The translations under genes and the position numbers were made by a program. 64,000 nucleotides of DNA from positions 992,001-1,056,000 of the forward strand of contig JACKJR010000001.1 in assembly GCA_020637855.1 (NCBI GenBank), given 5' to 3'. Positions 59,235 to 64,000 of the stretch are shown here, piece by piece. Within the stretch, counting starts at the first letter, position 1, and the number at the start of each line of letters is the position of its first letter. Source of the stretch: Rhodobiaceae bacterium (GTDB taxonomy: Bacteria > Pseudomonadota > Alphaproteobacteria > Rhizobiales > Tepidamorphaceae). The notes below the pieces were generated by a model, which saw only the letters and a program-made list of their open reading frames with translations, did no database searches and was not told the origin of the DNA.

Positions 59235-60149
59235 ATGAAACATGTCGTGCTGCCGCTCATCATCGCTCTGCTCACTCCGGTGGCCGCGATTGCAGACGTG
59301 CTCAATGTTCAAGCGGTTGCGCCAGGTATCTGGGCCGTGGAAGGCCCGGCTGAGCAGCGAAACGCTAAGAACCTCGGCAATAATGCAACCTTCGGACTGA
59401 TTGAGACCACTGAAGGCGCGGTTCTGATCGATCCCGGTGGCACGCGTGCCGGGGCCAGGATGTTGCATGATGTCGTGCGCGGCTTGACGGATCAGCCAGT
59501 GGCCTTCGTTATCAATACGGGCGGGCAGGATCATCGCTGGCTTGGAAATGGATACTGGAAAGCGCAAGGCGCCCGTGTGATCGCATCGGCTGCTGCGGTT
59601 GAGGATCAAAAGGCCCGTGGCTCGCAGCAGATGACCATGCTGTCGCAACTCATCGGAGAACGTCTGGAAGGGACCGAGCCCGCCTACGCCGACGTGACCT
59701 TCGATTCTGTCCATACGCTCGAGCTTGGTGGACGTCATATCGAGGTCCATCACGTTGGCGCAGCCCATACGCCGGGTGACAGCTTTGTCTGGTTGCCCGA
59801 GGCGCGTACGGTCTTCACCGGAGACATCGTTTATGTCGGGCGTATCCTTGGCGTGATGGAGTTTTCAGACAGCGCCGCCTGGCTGGATACCTTCGCCGCG
59901 ATCGAAGCGCTGAAACCCGACCATCTCGTTCCCGGACATGGTCCGGCGACGACGCTTGAGCGCGCCCAGGCCGACACGCGCGATTATCTGTTGAACCTTC
60001 GAGAGAAAATGCAGGCCTATATCGACAGCGGTGGCGACATCATCGGTTCTGTCGATGTCGATCAGTCCGGGTTTTCTTATCTCGATCAGTTCGAGGCGCT
60101 TGCGGGCCGCAACGCACAAGCCGTGTTCGAACAAATGGAGTGGGAGTGA
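59235..60149 (+). CDS. Metallo-beta-lactamase-fold hydrolase with altered metal motif
   Basis: The ATG at 59235 gives a signal peptide (MKHVVLPLIIALLTPVAAIA). The fold's early LGNNATFGLIETTEGAVLID is normal, but the motif H-x-H-x-D-H reads INTGGQDHRW, so the first two His appear replaced while Asp99-His100 remain. Later ligands are present (HHVGAAHTPGDSFVWLPEAR, TVFTGDIVY, HLVPGHGPA). Periplasmic relatives linked to methanol/PQQ systems (SoxH-like) show unusual forms of this motif. The reaction is unknown. Convergent with a small c-type cytochrome gene. Confidence 0.85.
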   Translation: MKHVVLPLIIALLTPVAAIADVLNVQAVAPGIWAVEGPAEQRNAKNLGNNATFGLIETTEGAVLIDPGGTRAGARMLHDVVRGLTDQPVAFVINTGGQDHRWLGNGYWKAQGARVIASAAAVEDQKARGSQQMTMLSQLIGERLEGTEPAYADVTFDSVHTLELGGRHIEVHHVGAAHTPGDSFVWLPEARTVFTGDIVYVGRILGVMEFSDSAAWLDTFAAIEALKPDHLVPGHGPATTLERAQADTRDYLLNLREKMQAYIDSGGDIIGSVDVDQSGFSYLDQFEALAGRNAQAVFEQMEWE

Positions 60150-60184
60150 GTGAAAACGGCAGCGGGGAGGCAGTCACCGTGAAT

Positions 60185-60499
60185 TCACCTCTGCGTCGCC
60201 AGTTCCCTCAGCCACGCCGCGATTTCTTCATGGTGCTGGTGCGGGCAGGCGCTGTGGCGGTCAAGAAACAGTGCCAGATCGGCCTCGCGTTGCTGCGCCA
60301 CTTCGGCGCTGACGCCGGCGAAATATTCATCCGATAGCGTCTCGGCCTTGTGGCATCTGCTGCAATAAGAAGCGAAGGCGTCCGGTGCGGGGCCGGTGGG
60401 CTCGGTGGTGCATTCGATCTGTTCGGCCGCGGCAGTCTGCTTCGGGCCGACAAGCACCATGGCGGCAATGAGGCATGCTGCAACCCTGAACGTGCGCAT
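60185..60499 (-). CDS. Small c-type cytochrome
   Basis: The start at 60499 (MRTFRVAACLIAAMVLV) has AAGGAATAAT upstream and gives a 104-residue protein with a signal peptide. A single haem-binding CSRCH (Cys46, Cys49, His50) is present in FASYCSRCHKAET. The distal region contains HSACPHQHHEEIAAWL with several His and a Met-poor sequence, so the sixth ligand may be His. It is 36 bp from the convergent metallo-hydrolase gene; a shared periplasmic redox role is inference. Confidence 0.82.
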   Translation of the reverse strand: MRTFRVAACLIAAMVLVGPKQTAAAEQIECTTEPTGPAPDAFASYCSRCHKAETLSDEYFAGVSAEVAQQREADLALFLDRHSACPHQHHEEIAAWLRELATQR

Positions 60500-60779
60500 C
60501 GCGATTATTCCTTCTGCCAAACGGTATTGCGTCCAGCTCCGTCCCCCCACGGTGCGAAGGTATCCTGACATGGCCGGCAGGACGCCGGTTGGGGGCAGAT
60601 CAAATGCGCAAGACTGTCCCGGATTGCGGCGGCGGGGCCTCGTTAGCGGGCGCCGATGGCGTGGCATCAAGCAAAACGTTGAATTCAGCCCGGCAATGCC
60701 CACATTGTTACAGGTAACGTTTTGGCATTGTTGTCATCCAGGGAAGGACAATGCCGGGGCAGATGGAAGGGAGGCCGCT

Positions 60780-61091
60780 ATGAAGTCCAGGAAAACCGAA
60801 TCCGGAAAAGCCGCCGGCCAGGAGCTGGGTGATACGGAACTCGACAGTGTGGTTGGCGGGTGCCCGCTACCCTATCCGAGCATCGGAACCTCCGATAGTG
60901 GCGGCAAGGTCGAGGTAAGTGGTACCTTTAGGAGACCTTCCACCAGTTCTACCGACGATCAGACCGACGCACAGAAGGATACCGTGACCTCGAAAGAGAC
61001 GGGCTCTTCGTATGGCACGACGAGTTCGGGCACGGTCATTTATGAAAACGACCAAATTCCGTTATCCGGGGACCCGACAACAAATAATTGA
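60780..61091 (+). CDS. Orphan leader peptide of the P-x-P-[YF]-P family (precursor C6)
   Basis: The ATG at 60780 follows GGAAGGGAGG. The 103-residue peptide has the leader QELGDTELDSVVGG and then CPLPYPSIGTSDSGGKVEV, the proline box seen directly after the cleavage site in C1-C5. The remainder is Ser/Thr/Asp-rich (STSSTDDQTDAQKDTVTSKE) and ends SGDPTTNN. It lies about 46 kb from the array and without transport genes, so it would depend on the transporter at 8-11.5 kb. A Cys follows the Gly-Gly; other family members lack it. Confidence 0.87.
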   Translation: MKSRKTESGKAAGQELGDTELDSVVGGCPLPYPSIGTSDSGGKVEVSGTFRRPSTSSTDDQTDAQKDTVTSKETGSSYGTTSSGTVIYENDQIPLSGDPTTNN

Positions 61092-61182
61092 CCGCACCGA
61101 ATGCAGGGCTGGAAATGAAAAGGCGCGCGGAAGGAATATCCCCCGCGCGCTCGTTCATTTCGGTGACTGTTTTCCGCCGCGA

Positions 61183-63225
61183 TCAGGCTGCGTTGAGCCG
61201 TGCCAGGAAATCCGCCATTGATTTGCGCAGATCTGCTGTGGATGCCGCGATGTCGATCGACGACTGGCGAACCTGGGTAGCCGTTTCGCTCACAGTGCCG
61301 ACCGCTGCGCCCATGCTGGACATGTTTTTCGAAACCTGATCGGTCTGGACCGATGTTGCCTGCGCGTTTGATGCAATCTCCTGTGTTGCCGATCCTTGCT
61401 GCTCGACAGCGGAGGAGATCGAGGATGTGTTCGTTTCGATCTCAGACATCGTGCCGGCGATTTCGTGGATAGCCTGCACGGCATCCCTGGTTGATTCCTG
61501 AATGGCGGCGATATGCCCGCCAATCTCGTCGGTGGCCTTGGCGGTCTGGTTGGCAAGCTCTTTCACTTCGGAAGCGACAACCGCAAAACCCCGCCCCATC
61601 TCGCCTGCACGCGCGGCCTCAATGGTCGCATTTAGCGCAAGCAGATTGGTCTGTTCCGCGATCTCCTGGATCAGCGTGACGACCTGGCCGATCTTTTCCA
61701 CCGCTTCAGCCAGATTTGAGATTTTTTCACTCGTGGCGCTCGCCCGCGATGTTGCCGTGTCAACGACCTCTGCGGTGGTCATCACCTGGCGGCTGATCTC
61801 GCCGATGGAGGCGGACAATTCTTCGGCTGCCGCAGCCACGGTTCCCACATTTGCCGATGCTCCGCCGGCAGCGTCCGTCGTGGCACCGACCATCGTCGTT
61901 GAATTCTGCACGGCATCGGCCATCACGTCGATTGCTGACTGAAGGCCGCCGGAAGCATTTTCCAGCGCGCTGAAGCATGTTTCCGTGCTGGCCTTGAATT
62001 CCTCTGCAAGTTCCGCGAGCAATCGCTTGCGGTCCGCTTCCTGGCGCTGGTCCTGAACCCGGACTTTTTCCTGCAGGGCCTGCTGCTCGATCAGCGAGTC
62101 ACGGAAAGTTTCAAGCGACTCCTTCATTTGGCCGAGCTCATCCCGCGATGCCCAATTCGGGAGTTCGACCGAGCTATTCCCTGCTGCCAGATCGCAGGCG
62201 ACCGCGGAAAGCTGCACGGCTCTGCCCGCCAGATTGCGGCTCAGGAAAATCCCGGAGCCAACTGCGACGCCAAGTATGAGCATGGCGCTGAGGAGTTGCG
62301 CCCAATTGGCGAATGTACCTTCGCTGTACAGCTGGCTGATTGCGGCATCCATGTCGTCATGGATGAGTTCCTCGGCTTCGTCTGCCAGTGCGATGAAGGA
62401 TTCGAATGTCTGGTCGAAGGCTTCGTCTTCGGCAGAGCCGGCACCGGCAGTATTCTTGCTGGACGCGTAGCGTGTCTCGGCTAGCGTGATCAGGCGTCCG
62501 ATGTCGGCAACGATTGCATCACGGGCAGATGCATCGACCTGCGCATCCGTGATTGACATGAGAGCCTTTCCTGCAGCCTCGAAGCTTCCGGTCGCCTCAC
62601 CGAAATCTTCTCCTTCGTCGCCGCCGAGGATTTCGGCCACAAGCAGATGGCCGTGTGCAAGGTGATAGCGCGCATCGCCGGATGCTTTCTGCACAGCGGC
62701 GGAAAACGCTGCCGGCTGTGCCAGGCTGTCGATGCGCTCGATCAGGTTGTCATAAAGCCCGTCAAATTCCTCATCGGCAGGCGATCCGACACCCTGGCCA
62801 TCGCCAAGAAGCGCATACCGTTTCTTTGCAGCCTCGATGAAGGCGTTCACCGAAACCTGGACTTCCCCGATCTTCTCGCGAACCTGGGCGTTCTTCGTTG
62901 CGTGGAAGACGCCTTCGTCATTGGAGCCGCCATTGATGATGGCGTTGACGTAGAACTGCGTTTCCTCAAGCAGTTTCCAGACTTCATCGATGCTCTCGCC
63001 GCCATCGCCGGACATGATCTCTTCAAACAGCAGATGCGCATGCGTTGCCGTCAATTTGATTTCCATGGCGGCATCGCCGAGCGGAGCCAGTTTTTCACCA
63101 GCTTCGATTCCGCGGTCGCTCACACCTTTGAGCAGAACATGGTTCACTTGAGTGGCGACCACGGAAATGGCGACAATCAGACCAAAGGCCAGAAACAGTT
63201 TTCTCGAAATTCCGAACTTACGCAT
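61183..63225 (-). CDS. Methyl-accepting chemotaxis protein
   Basis: The 680-residue protein has an N-terminal transmembrane helix (~9-30, KLFLAFGLIVAISVVATQVN), a long periplasmic helical domain (~35-310) with two repeated segments (HLLFEEIMSGDGGE; HLLVAEILGGDEGE), a second transmembrane helix (~312-332), a HAMP linker and the signalling domain with its hairpin tip EIAEQTNLLALNATIEAARA. It has no C-terminal CheR-binding pentapeptide. It senses an unknown ligand and controls the CheA kinase. The repeated sensor segments suggest an internal duplication. Confidence 0.95.
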   Translation of the reverse strand: MRKFGISRKLFLAFGLIVAISVVATQVNHVLLKGVSDRGIEAGEKLAPLGDAAMEIKLTATHAHLLFEEIMSGDGGESIDEVWKLLEETQFYVNAIINGGSNDEGVFHATKNAQVREKIGEVQVSVNAFIEAAKKRYALLGDGQGVGSPADEEFDGLYDNLIERIDSLAQPAAFSAAVQKASGDARYHLAHGHLLVAEILGGDEGEDFGEATGSFEAAGKALMSITDAQVDASARDAIVADIGRLITLAETRYASSKNTAGAGSAEDEAFDQTFESFIALADEAEELIHDDMDAAISQLYSEGTFANWAQLLSAMLILGVAVGSGIFLSRNLAGRAVQLSAVACDLAAGNSSVELPNWASRDELGQMKESLETFRDSLIEQQALQEKVRVQDQRQEADRKRLLAELAEEFKASTETCFSALENASGGLQSAIDVMADAVQNSTTMVGATTDAAGGASANVGTVAAAAEELSASIGEISRQVMTTAEVVDTATSRASATSEKISNLAEAVEKIGQVVTLIQEIAEQTNLLALNATIEAARAGEMGRGFAVVASEVKELANQTAKATDEIGGHIAAIQESTRDAVQAIHEIAGTMSEIETNTSSISSAVEQQGSATQEIASNAQATSVQTDQVSKNMSSMGAAVGTVSETATQVRQSSIDIAASTADLRKSMADFLARLNAA

Positions 63226-63464
63226 TCGTGTCAGCCCCGGATTGCGTGCGAATGCTGACCATCGTGGATTTACTTAAATAAAAATGTGTTAACCAAACGC
63301 GATCATGTTTGGAAATTCCACAATACTGGGAATGTAATAAGTAACGTTGCGGAAGATTTGTTTTTTTCTGCAATAATTCCGTTCAGCCGCGCAGGCATGT
63401 CAAAGCCTGAGCTAGCAGTGGCATGACACGCGCGGTTACACCCGGCAAAACACCAATAATTCGC
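63226..63464. other. Intergenic region between chemoreceptor and phasin-like gene
   Basis: The 239 bp are locally AT-rich (TTTACTTAAATAAAAATGTG near 63270; TTTGTTTTTTTCTG near 63358) and should contain the chemoreceptor promoter. No gene or clear terminator was seen. Confidence 0.45.
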
Positions 63465-63956
63465 TCAGGCCCGTTTTCGAACTTCTTCAGCTTGCGGCTC
63501 GCTCAAGCGGGCGGCGTGGTTTTCCGCGGACATCAGAATGCGATCTGCTTGCGCCTTGGCCTGTTCCAGGATGGCGGCTGCGTCCTGCTGGGCCTTTTGC
63601 AGGCGTGCGGCATATTCGGCAACCGCGGATGCATCTAGGTCCTCGGCGGCAGCGCCGGAAATCCACGACAGCTTTGCCGCCTCGCGGCGGTAGTCAACCG
63701 CCAGCTGCTCCAGAAAATCTTTCTGCAGTGCCTCGAATTCCGCAACCGACCGGCAGGAAAACAGCCGCATCGGCAGTGCCGCATATTGCAGATAGCGCTG
63801 TGCGTAGAACGTGGTGAGTTCCATGTTCCAGCGTTGCAGGAAATCCAGCGTGCTGTCGCAGTCAGGCGTGGCCGCGACGTCTGTCCGGAGTTCGCCATCC
63901 TCCCGGATGTCGACATCGGTCTTCGTGTCAGCCGTTTCTTGTTTCTTGGTGGTCAT
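63465..63956 (-). CDS. Phasin-like protein
   Basis: The 163-residue protein starts after AGGGAGGCAG. Its centre (LDFLQRWNMELTTFYAQRYL ... RLFSCRSVAEFEALQKDFLE) matches the phasin_2-type pattern of alphaproteobacterial proteins that coat polyhydroxyalkanoate granules or bind membranes, followed by a helical Ala/Gln/Glu-rich C-terminus (AARLQKAQQDAAAILEQAKA). The N-terminal ~30 residues are acidic and disordered. No PHA genes are in view, so granule association is family-based. Confidence 0.75.
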   Translation of the reverse strand: MTTKKQETADTKTDVDIREDGELRTDVAATPDCDSTLDFLQRWNMELTTFYAQRYLQYAALPMRLFSCRSVAEFEALQKDFLEQLAVDYRREAAKLSWISGAAAEDLDASAVAEYAARLQKAQQDAAAILEQAKAQADRILMSAENHAARLSEPQAEEVRKRA

Positions 63957-64000
63957 GGTCTGCCTCCCTTGATGTTCCGAAGCGGGAGAGCGGCATCAAA

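Noticed and set aside
1..64000. CRISPR arrays, insertion sequences, phage genes, rRNA
   Set aside because: No regularly spaced repeats, transposase or integrase motifs, phage structural genes or rRNA sequence were seen.

Overview
The window is a high-GC alphaproteobacterial chromosome segment, most likely from the Hyphomicrobiales (Rhizobiales; Phyllobacteriaceae/Rhizobiaceae-like). The evidence is the backbone glmU-glmS ... DUF502 gene ... recG ... sdhE-mfd, an order familiar from Rhizobium, Agrobacterium and Mesorhizobium relatives, plus hspQ, an IalB-family protein, a TAXI-type binding protein and a divergent acdR-acdS pair. No species is assigned.

Region 1 (1-835) has a truncated class-III aminotransferase and tRNA-Arg(CCT). 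Region 2 (977-19103) is the most unusual part. It is a compact locus combining peptide export with cyclic-nucleotide signalling. On the minus strand, in transcription order, it holds a TPR/beta-barrel outer-membrane protein, a FecR-domain protein, a CHASE2 adenylate cyclase, nine small genes whose products start with double-glycine-type leaders (L-S/T-x-x-x-L-x-x-V-x-G-G/A), a terminator-like hairpin, and then an export operon: HlyD-like adaptor, C39 peptidase-containing ABC transporter, a second ABC transporter and a cyclic-nucleotide-binding-domain protein. On the plus strand, converging on it, are an anchored low-complexity protein, a TAXI-type periplasmic binding protein, a second (degenerate) adenylate cyclase and two more leader peptides. 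The transport genes resemble the NHLM-type bacteriocin export set, but the leaders are short and no RiPP-modifying enzyme lies nearby. Six precursors, one of them an orphan at 60.8 kb, share a P-x-P-[YF]-P-x-[IV] motif just after the Gly-Gly/Gly-Ala site. Two others each carry LGSGRI twice.

Region 3 (19.3-43.6 kb) is the housekeeping backbone with accessory insertions. glmU-glmS is followed by a TetR-MFS cassette and then by a decayed copy of the last 12 codons of glmS. recG is followed by a phytanoyl-CoA-dioxygenase-like gene and then by a decayed recG 3' end. Both look like insertions at the 3' end of a housekeeping gene. A five-gene DUF1428/VOC/VOC/SRPBCC/TetR block separates recG from sdhE-mfd. 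After mfd come a hypothetical gene behind a near-consensus sigma-54 promoter, a DsbA-like oxidoreductase and a response-regulator-like protein with a dead GGDEF site.

Region 4 (43.7-60.5 kb) is metabolic and transport: two translationally coupled acyl-CoA-ligase-like genes (one degenerate) beside a YejA-like binding protein, an IalB-family protein with a strong terminator, hspQ, a malyl-CoA-lyase-like enzyme, an AEC transporter, an alpha-methylacyl-CoA-racemase-like gene, a GNAT protein, a UbiH-like monooxygenase, acdR/acdS, TerC, a quinone oxidoreductase, an unusual metallo-beta-lactamase-fold protein and a small c-type cytochrome. Region 5 (60.8-64 kb) has the orphan leader peptide, a chemoreceptor and a phasin-like protein.

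All assignments come from reading motifs by eye; no database search or structure prediction was run.
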